A DNA stretch of 15,440 nucleotides from Clostridia bacterium (GTDB lineage: Bacteria; Bacillota; Clostridia; Oscillospirales; CAG-272): assembly GCA_017612495.1 (NCBI GenBank), contig JAGAFQ010000039.1, positions 1 to 15,440 of the forward strand, read 5' to 3'. The translations under genes were made by a program, and so were the position numbers. Below are positions 6,489 to 13,967 of the stretch, one piece after another (position 1 is the stretch's first letter; each line of letters starts with the position of its first letter). The notes under the pieces were generated by a model that was not told the origin of the DNA, searched no databases, and saw nothing but the letters and a program-made list of their open reading frames with translations.

Positions 6489-8063
6489 ATGCCGAACATC
6501 AACGATTTAATGAGCAAAATAATAAATGCAAGCACCTTTGAGAGCACCAAAAGCGGAGAAACGAAAGAATATGCGCTCAAAAAAGAATTTACCGTACCGG
6601 AATATCTGCCGGAAATATCCTCGGTTTTGAGAGTAAATGCCGATATCGGCAAGAGCGCAAAATTCATAAACGGCGACAATGCCGAATATTCGGGGCAGGT
6701 CATATACCGCATAGTCTATCTCGATCCCGAAAACCTGCCCCGCGCCCTCTCGCTCTCATCTCAATTCGATCACCAAAGTGATATCGGCGCCCTCGGCGAT
6801 GCGACGGTCATCTTCAAGCCGAGCGTTTCGGGCGTAAGATATACGCTGACATCTCCGCGCAAGATCGAGCTTTCATCTACCGTCACCATGGAAAGCGACG
6901 TGATAACGACCTCTTCCATCGACATAAAAAACGATGACGATCTGCGCTTGGAAAAACTGTGCCGCGACGTTGTCAACCGCGAGATCAAATGTTACGGCAC
7001 CGATAACTGCATACAGAAAGGCGAATTTGAAATTCCCTCCGATATGCCGTCTATCGGCAAGATCCTTAACTGCACGGCATTTTGCTCGGTCATTGCGGCA
7101 AAATGCACGAATGACGGCACCGATATTTCGATAAACGTGGCAATAAACCTTTTATATCTTTCCGAAGAAAGCGAAAACGAGGCGCCCTCTTTACAATATT
7201 ACAAGACCTCTTTGCCCTTTGAAATAAAGATCGAAAACGAAAACGGCGGGGGCGGCGAATGCGAATGTTTTTGCACCGCAAGCATCGGAGATATCGACAT
7301 TTCGGCAGATATAGACACCTTCGGCAGTATGCGCATCGTAGATATCTCACTCGGCGTAAACGTTCGGTGCATATCGGCGCAAAACAAGATAATATCCGTC
7401 TGTGAAGATGCTTTTTCGGAAGAATGCGACGTTTTATTGAAGACCGACAAGATCGAATGCAGAAAGCTTTTGAAGAATACCGTTTCAAACTTTTCAGATT
7501 CCATAACGTTAAGAGCGGCAAACGACGGCATCGACAAGGTCCTTGACGTTTATGTGAAGCCGAAAGTGACTGAAAAACGTGCAAAGCAAAACGGCATAGC
7601 CGTAGGCGGCAGCTTCAAGGTATATGCCCTTATCAAAACTCAAAGCGGAGAGATCGTATCGCTTGAAGAAGAAAAGCCGTTCAGCTATGAATGTGACTGC
7701 GCGGGTATCACTCCCTCGGGCACTCCCGACATCCTTTGCGACTTTTCGACCTTGAAGGTGACACACAAAAACGATTCGTCAAAGGTAAAGGTCGATTATG
7801 ACCTTTCGGTATCGCTCATGGTCTTTTGCAAGAGCGAAGAAGAATATATAAGTTCCGTTTCAAAAGGAGATGCCGCATATTCTGCCTCCGTCGGCGCTTC
7901 GTCGGATCTTAAAATATACTACCCCGACCCCGACGAGACGCTTTGGAGCATCGCAAAGCGCCATCACGTATCAACGGATAAAATAATTTCGGCAAATTCC
8001 CTGCCCAAGGATACGAAAAAGCGCGATACGATAGGCAAGGAAAGAAAAATCATACTCTTATAA
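6489..8063 (+). CDS. sipL: SPOCS (DUF3794) and LysM domain protein, SipL-like spore morphogenesis protein
   Basis: A 524-residue protein with a LysM domain at its C-terminus (about 478-524, with DETLWSIAKRHHVS and an I-I-S-A-N-S-L segment). Before it are three SPOCS/DUF3794-like beta-rich units at about 25-144, 162-304 and 334-459. Each of the first two opens with a recognisable E-F-x-x-P-x-x-x-P-x-I-x-x-x-L pattern. This architecture and length match clostridial SipL, which in Clostridioides difficile binds the spore coat ATPase SpoIVA through LysM and is needed for coat localisation around the forespore. The start at 6489 has GGAGG 7 nt upstream. A longer form from 6366 would only add residues encoded by the purB terminator T-tract. 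There is no signal peptide, as expected for a mother-cell cytosolic protein. SpoVID is a more distant alternative. Confidence 0.75.
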   Translation: MPNINDLMSKIINASTFESTKSGETKEYALKKEFTVPEYLPEISSVLRVNADIGKSAKFINGDNAEYSGQVIYRIVYLDPENLPRALSLSSQFDHQSDIGALGDATVIFKPSVSGVRYTLTSPRKIELSSTVTMESDVITTSSIDIKNDDDLRLEKLCRDVVNREIKCYGTDNCIQKGEFEIPSDMPSIGKILNCTAFCSVIAAKCTNDGTDISINVAINLLYLSEESENEAPSLQYYKTSLPFEIKIENENGGGGECECFCTASIGDIDISADIDTFGSMRIVDISLGVNVRCISAQNKIISVCEDAFSEECDVLLKTDKIECRKLLKNTVSNFSDSITLRAANDGIDKVLDVYVKPKVTEKRAKQNGIAVGGSFKVYALIKTQSGEIVSLEEEKPFSYECDCAGITPSGTPDILCDFSTLKVTHKNDSSKVKVDYDLSVSLMVFCKSEEEYISSVSKGDAAYSASVGASSDLKIYYPDPDETLWSIAKRHHVSTDKIISANSLPKDTKKRDTIGKERKIILL

Positions 8064-8080
8064 AAGCTCGGTATCCTCTT

Positions 8081-8132
8081 AAAATAGGGATTGTTAAAAA
8101 AGTCCGATGACTTTTTCAACAATCCCTATTTT
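8081..8132. terminator. Long bidirectional terminator between sipL-like gene and recG
   Basis: A near-perfect inverted repeat: a 24-bp stem (8081-8104 with 8109-8132), one A/C mismatch (8096/8117) and a 4-nt loop. A-runs and T-runs at its ends allow termination on both strands. The right arm overlaps the recG stop codon (8131-8133). It serves the convergent genes on each side. Confidence 0.88.
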
Positions 8133-10254
8133 ATGCCGTAAAGTCGGCATCTTGTATTTTTTGAGCGAGTATCGCGTTTTCTGCCGCTTCAAGCTTCGGG
8201 TCGTCTTTTATCGTTTCGTTGGCGGCGGCAAACGCATCGGAAAGCAGTTTTACGTCATGCGCCATGCTTGCCATTTTGAAATCGAGTTTTCCATGCTGAC
8301 GCACGCCGTCGCCCTGCCCCTTGAAAAAGTCACCCGGTCCGCGCAGATCGAGGTCTTCTTTTGCGATGGCGTAGCCGTCGTGATTTTTGCACATTATGTC
8401 AAGACGGCGGCGCGATTCTTCATTTTGCGTATCCGAAACGAGCACGCAATATGATTTATGATTTCCGCGTCCGACACGTCCCCTCAACTGATGCAGCTGC
8501 GAAAGTCCGAAGAACTCGGCATTCTCGACTATCATAAGCGTTGCGTTCGGCACGTTCACACCGACCTCGATAACAGTGGTGGAAACGAGCACTTTCGTTT
8601 CTCCCTGCACAAATCTGCCCATTATCTCTTCTTTTTCGCGGCTCTTCATTTTGCCGTGCAAAAATTCGATATTTATATCGGGGAACACGTCCTCTTTGAG
8701 CGTCTTTGCGTATTCCACCGCCGCTTTAAGCGGACGCACGGGCATATCGAGCATCGAGATCTTGTCCATCGGCAAAAGCCTGCCCTCTTCTTCGTCGCTC
8801 TTGTTTTCTTCGATAGTGGGGCAAACGATATATACCTGGTGTCCCTCGTTTACCTGCTTGCGTATAAATCCGTTCAGGCGCTCTCTGTATGTTTCATCGA
8901 CCAAAAAAGTATCGACGCTTTGCCTTGACGGCGGCAGCTTGTCAATGACCGACTGCTCCGTTTCGCCGAACATGATAAGCGCGAGCGTTCTCGGTATCGG
9001 CGTTGCCGACATAATGAGCGAATGGCATTTTTCCGCCTTTTTTTGAAGCTGTGAGCGCTGATCGACACCGAAGCGGTGCTGTTCATCGGTTATGACAAGA
9101 CCGAGATTCGGCACGTCGAAATTATCCGATAAAAGCGCGTGCGTGCCTATGATAAGACGTACCTCTCCCGATGCGACCTCATCTTTTATCTTTCGCTTCT
9201 GCGCTGCCGAAAGCGCACCGATAAGCAACTCACACCGATAGCCGAGCGACTCGAAAAGCGGCGAAAGATCAAGAAAGTGCTGACGCGCCAATATTTCGGT
9301 AGGTGCCATGATGCAAACGGCATATCCGTTTTTGAGCGCCACGTAAGCGCCCGCCGCCGCAGGGGCGGTCTTGCCCGAGCCGACGTCACCCGAAAGCAGA
9401 CGGTTCATCGGGTGTTTGCCGTTTACCATATCGTTGTATATTTCGTCAAAAGCGCGCTTTTGAGCGCTTGTGAACTCAAAGGGGAGCTTATCGAAAAACG
9501 GCTTCATATCCACGTCGGAAAACGGCAGAACGTCTTTTTTTCTGCGCTTTTGACGCGAGATCGCCACTCCTGCGGCAAAGACGTAAAGCTCTTCAAAAAT
9601 GAACGCCTTTTTTGCCGCTTCGAGTTCAATTTCCGATTTCGGAGAGTGTATGCCGTAATAGGCATCTTTTATCGGCTCAATATTGTATTTTTCACGTATT
9701 TTTTCAGATACCGTATCGGCAAAGTCGAGAAGTCCGCTCGAATATGCCAAGGACAGTACCTCGCCGACGGCTTTGCGCAACACGTTTTGCGTGATGCCCT
9801 CGGTCAGCGGATATACGGCATAAAGGTCCTGCAAATATTCCTCTTTGCCGGGTATCACCGTATCAAATATCGGAGACGTGAGCGCATAGCTTCTGCCCAT
9901 CTTTTTGAACTTGCCGTAAAAGCGGTATATCGCGCCGCGGCGGAACACGTCCTTGACGTACGGCTGATTGAAAAACGTCACCGTGCAGTTATACGCACCG
10001 TCAAAGACGTTGAATTTTATCAAATTAAGTCCTCTTTTGAGCGTCGCCATGTGCGGCTCCGTGCCCACGGTCAAAATGCAGGCGGCGATCTCGCCGTCTT
10101 CTATCTCGCAAAGCGGCTTCGGGCGTCTGTCTTGATATGCCCTCGGAAAATGCCGCAAAAGGCTCTCGACGTCAACGATGCCGAGCTTTTGAAGCTGTTT
10201 TGCGCGTTTTTCGCCTATGCCTTTGACATAGCGAATATCGGTGTGCATATCCAT
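8131..10254 (-). CDS. recG: ATP-dependent DNA helicase RecG
   Basis: A 707-residue RecG, a superfamily 2 helicase that reverses stalled forks and processes branched recombination intermediates. The N-terminal region has a helix-hairpin-helix-like segment (YVKGIGEKRAKQLQKLGI) and an OB-fold wedge domain at about 50-140. Walker A is GDVGSGKT at 289-296, Walker B is DEQH at 390-393, and motif III is SATPIPRT at 416-423. Motifs V-VI run through STTVIEVGVNVPNA to QLRGRVGRG at 589-597. The start at 10254 follows an AAGGGGGG ribosome binding site about 8 nt upstream; an in-frame ATG at 10308 lies in the upstream terminator. The Walker A is followed by T-A-P-A-A-A rather than the more usual hydrophobic stretch, but all key residues are present. 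Confidence 0.97.
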   Translation of the reverse strand: MDMHTDIRYVKGIGEKRAKQLQKLGIVDVESLLRHFPRAYQDRRPKPLCEIEDGEIAACILTVGTEPHMATLKRGLNLIKFNVFDGAYNCTVTFFNQPYVKDVFRRGAIYRFYGKFKKMGRSYALTSPIFDTVIPGKEEYLQDLYAVYPLTEGITQNVLRKAVGEVLSLAYSSGLLDFADTVSEKIREKYNIEPIKDAYYGIHSPKSEIELEAAKKAFIFEELYVFAAGVAISRQKRRKKDVLPFSDVDMKPFFDKLPFEFTSAQKRAFDEIYNDMVNGKHPMNRLLSGDVGSGKTAPAAAGAYVALKNGYAVCIMAPTEILARQHFLDLSPLFESLGYRCELLIGALSAAQKRKIKDEVASGEVRLIIGTHALLSDNFDVPNLGLVITDEQHRFGVDQRSQLQKKAEKCHSLIMSATPIPRTLALIMFGETEQSVIDKLPPSRQSVDTFLVDETYRERLNGFIRKQVNEGHQVYIVCPTIEENKSDEEEGRLLPMDKISMLDMPVRPLKAAVEYAKTLKEDVFPDINIEFLHGKMKSREKEEIMGRFVQGETKVLVSTTVIEVGVNVPNATLMIVENAEFFGLSQLHQLRGRVGRGNHKSYCVLVSDTQNEESRRRLDIMCKNHDGYAIAKEDLDLRGPGDFFKGQGDGVRQHGKLDFKMASMAHDVKLLSDAFAAANETIKDDPKLEAAENAILAQKIQDADFTA

Positions 10255-10276
10255 TTTGCCGCCCCCCTTTTTGATA

Positions 10277-10305
10277 AGTTTATCATAATCTGCGATACTT
10301 TTCAA
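10277..10305 (-). promoter_or_regulatory. Candidate recG promoter overlapping a dyad
   Basis: On the minus strand TTGAAA (10300-10305) and TAAACT (10277-10282) are 17 nt apart, between the upstream terminator and the recG start. The -10 is weak (four of six). A perfect inverted repeat, TGATAA-GT-TTATCA (10272-10285), overlaps it and could be an operator, though it is AT-rich and could be chance. Confidence 0.4.
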
Positions 10306-10306
10306 C

Positions 10307-10333
10307 AAAAAAGACTGCCTGCGCAGTCTTTTT
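10307..10333 (-). terminator. Intrinsic terminator of the CNNM/CBS protein gene
   Basis: GACTGC (10313-10318) pairs with GCAGTC (10323-10328) around a 4-nt loop, flanked by A6 on one side and T5 on the other so the stem extends further. On the minus strand it ends in a T6 run. It lies 14 nt past the upstream gene's stop codon and separates it from recG. Confidence 0.9.
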
Positions 10334-10346
10334 CGTGTTCTTATTC

Positions 10347-11684
10347 TTATTCTCCCTCTTCGGGCTGCGGCTTTTTGATAACGGTCATTTTTTCAATGAC
10401 GTGATCTTTTATCTCGGTGACGCTCACAGAGAAGAGTTCATTCTCGAATTCCGCCTTGGAACCGTCCTCGGGGACCGAGCCGAGCATACCCATGATATAG
10501 CCGCCGAAGGTGTCGCAGTCTTCGCCGTCAAGGCTTATGTCAAGCGCCTCGCAAACGTCGTCGAACGCCGCGCCTCCGCTTATGCGCCAGGTGTCGTCGG
10601 AGAGCTTTTCGATCTCCTCATCGGCGCATCCGTCGCCGTCATCATCATAGATATCGCCGATTATGGATTCTATTAAATCCGTCATCGTGACGATGCCCGT
10701 CATTCCGCCGTATTCATCGAGCACGACCGCAAAATATTCGCGCTTTTGCTTCATATTGCGGAAAAGCACGTCTGCCTTGACGCTTTCGGGCACGAAATAT
10801 GCAGGCTTTACCGCCTCTTTTATGATGGTATCTCTGTCTTTATCTGAAAGTCTGAAATAGTCCTTTGCATTGAGAACGCCCACGACGTTGTCGATATTTT
10901 CTTCACAGAGAGGATAGTGCGTGTGACGGCTGTCGTGAATGATCTGTTCCCATTCTTCGGGGGTCTGATCTGTCCACAAAAGCGCGATATCTGTTCTGTG
11001 TGTCGCTATCTGGTCGGCGTCGATATCGTCAAATTCAAAGACGTTGTGGATTATCTCTTTTTCCTCTTCGTCGATCGTACCGTTTTCGCTGCCGGCATCG
11101 ACCATCATTCTTATCTCTTCTTCGGTGACATCTTCGGTCTGCTCGTTCGGGTCAATGCCGAAAAGGCGCAAAACCCCGTTCGTTGAGACCGTCAAAAGCC
11201 ATACGATGGGCGCAAAAAGCTTTGACGCGAAACTTACAAGAGGCGTTACCGAGAGCGCCGTTTTTTCGGGCTTTTTCATGGCAAGACGCTTCGGCACGAG
11301 TTCGCCGAAAATAAGCGTGATATATGAAAGCAGCAAGGTTATCAGAATGACCGCCGCGGTGTCTATAACGTTTTCGGGTATGTTTATTTTATCCTTTAAG
11401 GCATTCGTGATGAGATATGAGAAATTATCCGCCGCAAATGCGCTCGCCAAAAAGCCCGAAAGGGTGATGGCAACTTGTATGGTCGATAAGAATTTTGCGG
11501 GTTGCTCTTTGATTCTTGCAAGTTTTTTTGCTTTTTTGTTGCCGTCTGCGGCAAGCTGTTCGAGCTTTGAGTCGCTCGACGACAAAACCGCGATCTCGGC
11601 GCACGCGAATACCGCGTTCAAAAAAATAAGCAAAAGCTGTAAAATGATTTGTGCAATGATCGTATCAGGCCCGGGGTAATCCAT
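10347..11684 (-). CDS. HlyC/CorC-family (CNNM plus CBS) membrane protein, putative divalent cation transporter
   Basis: A 445-residue integral membrane protein. A CNNM/DUF21 domain with hydrophobic segments at about 7-36, 66-95, 107-130 and 144-175 contains the conserved AEIAVLSSSDSKLEQLAADGNKKA-type helix and FGELVPKRLA (126-135). A CBS-domain pair follows at about 228-345, with EYGGMTGIVTMTD near its end. A CorC/HlyC C-terminal domain is at about 357-435. Bacterial relatives (CorB/CorC, YhdP, MpfA) are linked to Mg2+ export or magnesium homeostasis; the old hemolysin label is misleading. The start at 11684 has GGAGG 12 nt upstream, slightly distant. The leader is unusually long, about 200 nt, and carries an attenuator-like terminator, so expression may respond to a metal or another ligand. 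The transported ion is inferred. Confidence 0.92.
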   Translation of the reverse strand: MDYPGPDTIIAQIILQLLLIFLNAVFACAEIAVLSSSDSKLEQLAADGNKKAKKLARIKEQPAKFLSTIQVAITLSGFLASAFAADNFSYLITNALKDKINIPENVIDTAAVILITLLLSYITLIFGELVPKRLAMKKPEKTALSVTPLVSFASKLFAPIVWLLTVSTNGVLRLFGIDPNEQTEDVTEEEIRMMVDAGSENGTIDEEEKEIIHNVFEFDDIDADQIATHRTDIALLWTDQTPEEWEQIIHDSRHTHYPLCEENIDNVVGVLNAKDYFRLSDKDRDTIIKEAVKPAYFVPESVKADVLFRNMKQKREYFAVVLDEYGGMTGIVTMTDLIESIIGDIYDDDGDGCADEEIEKLSDDTWRISGGAAFDDVCEALDISLDGEDCDTFGGYIMGMLGSVPEDGSKAEFENELFSVSVTEIKDHVIEKMTVIKKPQPEEGE

Positions 11685-11734
11685 AGGATCGATTTTCCTC
11701 CAAATTAAATAATTATGATTTATCAAGGAAACGC

Positions 11735-11781
11735 AAAAAAGCATATACCGATATCGGCTCTTGCCGACACGATCTATGCTT
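11735..11781 (-). terminator. Leader terminator/attenuator upstream of the CNNM gene
   Basis: Reading the minus strand, AAGCATA (11775-11781) pairs with TATGCTT (11739-11745). An inner stem TGTCGGC/GCCGATA (one G-T pair) closes a 4-nt loop, and a T6 run (11740-11735) follows. It lies inside the transcribed leader, after the promoter at 11889-11917 and about 50 nt before the CNNM start codon, so it would end transcription before the gene unless an alternative fold prevents it. Confidence 0.72.
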
Positions 11782-11882
11782 AAATTCTATATTAAGTTCA
11801 ACTCGGTACTTCGGGCTATACCGTCCGTATCACAGTGTTCCATAAAAATGAATGAAAAACCTTTCTTGTGTTTCTTATTTTC
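11782..11882 (-). promoter_or_regulatory. Structured leader of the CNNM gene, possible unassigned riboswitch
   Basis: The leader between the predicted transcription start (about 11882) and the attenuator contains, on the minus strand, a CGGTA/TACCG stem around a 10-nt loop and a CTTAA/TTAAG stem. It also holds an 18-codon ORF (11843 down to 11787) that ends 5 nt before the left arm of the attenuator. That ORF has a GAAAGG sequence too far upstream (about 16 nt) to be a convincing ribosome binding site and no run of one amino acid. I could not match the stretch to M-box, yybP-ykoY, NiCo, ydaO or T-box hallmarks by eye. Confidence 0.4.
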
Positions 11883-11888
11883 AAGCAT

Positions 11889-11917
11889 AGTATATCATAT
11901 CCGCACATACTTGTCAA
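11889..11917 (-). promoter_or_regulatory. Sigma-A promoter of the CNNM gene
   Basis: A perfect TTGACA (11912-11917) and TATACT (11889-11894) are 17 nt apart on the minus strand. This is one of the strongest promoters in the window. It sits about 200 nt upstream of the start codon, which defines the long leader. The gap 11685-11986 holds only this promoter, the leader with its attenuator and the aspS terminator; I see no further gene in it. Confidence 0.87.
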
Positions 11918-11950
11918 GTACGGCGCATTTTACCGCTTTTGCCGCATAGT

Positions 11951-11986
11951 AAAATTCCGCCCGGGAAAGCTCCCGGACGGATTTTT
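11951..11986 (-). terminator. Intrinsic terminator of aspS
   Basis: A GC-rich stem (CCGGGA with TCCCGG around loop AAGC, then a C/A mismatch, then TCCG with CGGA) is extended by A/T pairs. On the minus strand it ends in TTTT. It begins directly at the aspS stop codon and could also work on the opposite strand. Confidence 0.85.
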
Positions 11987-13792
11987 TCATTCTTTTGATT
12001 TCAAAACGCCGATGCCGAGATCGCAAAGCTGTTTTTCGTCTGCCGGAGTCGGGCAGTTCGACATGATCTCGCTCGCGTTCTGCACTTTCGGAAAAGCAAC
12101 GATGTCGCGCAAAGAATCGGCGCCGCACATAAGCATTGCCAGGCGGTCAAGACCGAGAGCGCAGCCGCCGTGCGGAGGCGCGCCGTATTTGTATGCCTCG
12201 ACCAAAAAGCCGAATTTCGCGTCGATCTCTTCGTCTGTCATTCCGAGAGCCTCGAACATCTTTTGCTGCAATTTATAATCGGTGATGCGGATAGAGCCGG
12301 ATGAAAGTTCGATTCCGTTCAATACAAGGTCATAGCACTTCGCCTTGACCGAGCCGGGATCTTCTGACATCGTGTCAAGATACTGTTCCATAGGCATCGT
12401 GAAAGGATGGTGCATGGCGACCCAGGTCTTGCTCTCCTCATCCCACTCGAAGAACGGGAATTCGGTTATCCAAAGGAAATTGAACTTGCCCTCGGGAATG
12501 ATGCCGAGCTGTTTTGCAAGCTTTGTGCGGAGCATACCCAAAACGGGATAAGTCGTGCTCTGCTTGTCGGCAATGATCAAAGCGACGTCGCCCTTTCGGC
12601 AGTCGAGCTTTGCCATTATCTTTTCAAGCTCGCCCTCGCCGAGGAACTTTGCAAACGAGCAGTTGGGCACATCTTCGTTATAGCGGATATAGGCAAGTCC
12701 CTTTGCGCCGACGCCCTTTGCATATTCGGCAAGCTTGTCTATTTCCTTGCGGCTGAGTTTATCGGCGGCACCCTTTGCAACGATGCCGCAGACCTTGCCG
12801 CCGTTTTTGACTGTGTCGGCAAAGACCGAAAATCCCGATGCGCTTACCTCATCCGAGATATTGCATATCTCCATACCGAAACGGGTATCGGGCTTATCGG
12901 AGCCGAAACGCTCCATAGCCTCGGCATAAGTCATACGCACAAAATGTTCGGGCAGAGTCATATTCATCACCTCATCAAAGAGGCGCTTTACGTATCCCTC
13001 GACCATCTCAAGGATATCGTCCATATCGACAAATGACATTTCAAGGTCTATCTGCGTGAATTCGGGCTGACGGTCGGCACGCAGATCTTCGTCTCTGAAA
13101 CAGCGTGCAAGCTGGATATATCTGTCATATCCCGCTACCATAAGCAGCTGTTTGTATATCTGGGGAGATTGAGGCAAAGCGTAAAAACTTCCCTTGTGTA
13201 TGCGTGAGGGCACAAGATAGTCGCGCGCGCCCTCGGGCGTGCTCTTTATGAGCATAGGGGTCTCGATTTCCCAAAATCCGTTTTCATAGAAATAATCTCT
13301 GGTCACCTTTGCGATGAGATGGCGCATATATAAGTTCTTCTGAAGTTCGGGACGGCGCAGATCGAGATAACGGTATTTGAGGCGCAATTCTTCCTTGACC
13401 TCGCCCCTCTCGTCCTTTTCGTTAGAAGCCTCGATAGGAGGCGTCATAGCGGCGGAAAGGATCTTGAGTTCATCGACCGCGACTTCGATCTCGCCCGTTT
13501 TGATATTCTTGTTGACGGCGCCCTCGCCTCTGGCTCTGACAACACCCTTTGCGCAAATAACGTATTCGGAGCGGATAGCGAACGCTTTGTCGAAAACGGC
13601 CTTATCGGTCTTTTCGTCGAAAGCGAGCTGCAAAATGCCCGTGCGATCGCGCAGATCTATAAATATAAGTGAGCCGAGGTCGCGCTGTCTTTGAACGAAG
13701 CCCGCGACGCTGACTCTTTTGCCGATATCATCTTTTGTGAGTTCGCCGACATAGCAGGTGCGTTTATCGGTCTTTGAATTGTAAAATTCCAT
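11987..13792 (-). CDS. aspS: Aspartate--tRNA ligase
   Basis: A 601-residue bacterial-type class IIb AspRS that charges tRNA-Asp. The N-terminal OB-fold anticodon-binding domain is at about 13-115. The catalytic core includes motif 2 FRDED at 232-236 followed by D-R-Q-P-E-F-T-Q-I-D, and motif 3 GLDR at 547-550. Between them is the bacterial GAD insertion at about 290-410. In the anticodon-binding domain the segment reads R-D-L39-G-S, as in the discriminating E. coli enzyme, rather than the R-D-H-G-G of non-discriminating ones. The start at 13792 is preceded by GGAG 6 nt upstream; in-frame ATGs at 13804 and 13825 lack comparable sites. The leader is about 65 nt, too short for a T-box. It is transcribed alone, divergent from the hydratase gene. 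Confidence 0.97.
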   Translation of the reverse strand: MEFYNSKTDKRTCYVGELTKDDIGKRVSVAGFVQRQRDLGSLIFIDLRDRTGILQLAFDEKTDKAVFDKAFAIRSEYVICAKGVVRARGEGAVNKNIKTGEIEVAVDELKILSAAMTPPIEASNEKDERGEVKEELRLKYRYLDLRRPELQKNLYMRHLIAKVTRDYFYENGFWEIETPMLIKSTPEGARDYLVPSRIHKGSFYALPQSPQIYKQLLMVAGYDRYIQLARCFRDEDLRADRQPEFTQIDLEMSFVDMDDILEMVEGYVKRLFDEVMNMTLPEHFVRMTYAEAMERFGSDKPDTRFGMEICNISDEVSASGFSVFADTVKNGGKVCGIVAKGAADKLSRKEIDKLAEYAKGVGAKGLAYIRYNEDVPNCSFAKFLGEGELEKIMAKLDCRKGDVALIIADKQSTTYPVLGMLRTKLAKQLGIIPEGKFNFLWITEFPFFEWDEESKTWVAMHHPFTMPMEQYLDTMSEDPGSVKAKCYDLVLNGIELSSGSIRITDYKLQQKMFEALGMTDEEIDAKFGFLVEAYKYGAPPHGGCALGLDRLAMLMCGADSLRDIVAFPKVQNASEIMSNCPTPADEKQLCDLGIGVLKSKE

Positions 13793-13863
13793 TATAAACT
13801 CCATTCCGTCGCCATACGGCGGCACAAATAACTGTGTGAGAAATGACGCTGAGATTTTTATAT

Positions 13864-13893
13864 ATTATAGCACCGCAAATTCAGTTGTGTCAA
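13864..13893 (-). promoter_or_regulatory. Sigma-A promoter of aspS
   Basis: A perfect TTGACA (13888-13893) and a perfect TATAAT (13864-13869) are 18 nt apart on the minus strand, with an extended -10 TG. The expected transcription start is near 13857. It is back to back with the hydratase promoter. Confidence 0.88.
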
Positions 13894-13907
13894 TATCGGC
13901 AAAACAC

Positions 13908-13936
13908 TTGAAAATAATGCGGTTTTTGTGTATAAT
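13908..13936 (+). promoter_or_regulatory. Sigma-A promoter of the hydratase gene
   Basis: TTGAAA (13908-13913) and a perfect TATAAT (13931-13936) are 17 nt apart. The predicted start near 13943 gives a short leader carrying the ACGAGG ribosome binding site. Its -35 lies 14 nt from that of aspS on the other strand, so the two polymerase footprints overlap. Confidence 0.83.
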
Positions 13937-13967
13937 ATTACATTATATCAACAAACGAGGTTTTCTT

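Noticed and set aside
9139..10404. A long open frame of about 420 codons on the plus strand opposite recG.
   Set aside because: Antisense shadow of recG: Arg-rich, low-complexity composition, no recognisable motif, and recG is complete and conserved on the other strand. The same holds for the plus-strand frames at 1260-1970, 11044-11679 and 12407-13036.
11735..11917. 6S RNA, SRP RNA or another standalone structural RNA in the 300-bp gap before the CNNM gene.
   Set aside because: No SRP apical-loop signature or long 6S-like rod with a central bubble is visible; a leader with attenuator explains promoter, terminator and gene order better, though a standalone small RNA is not excluded.
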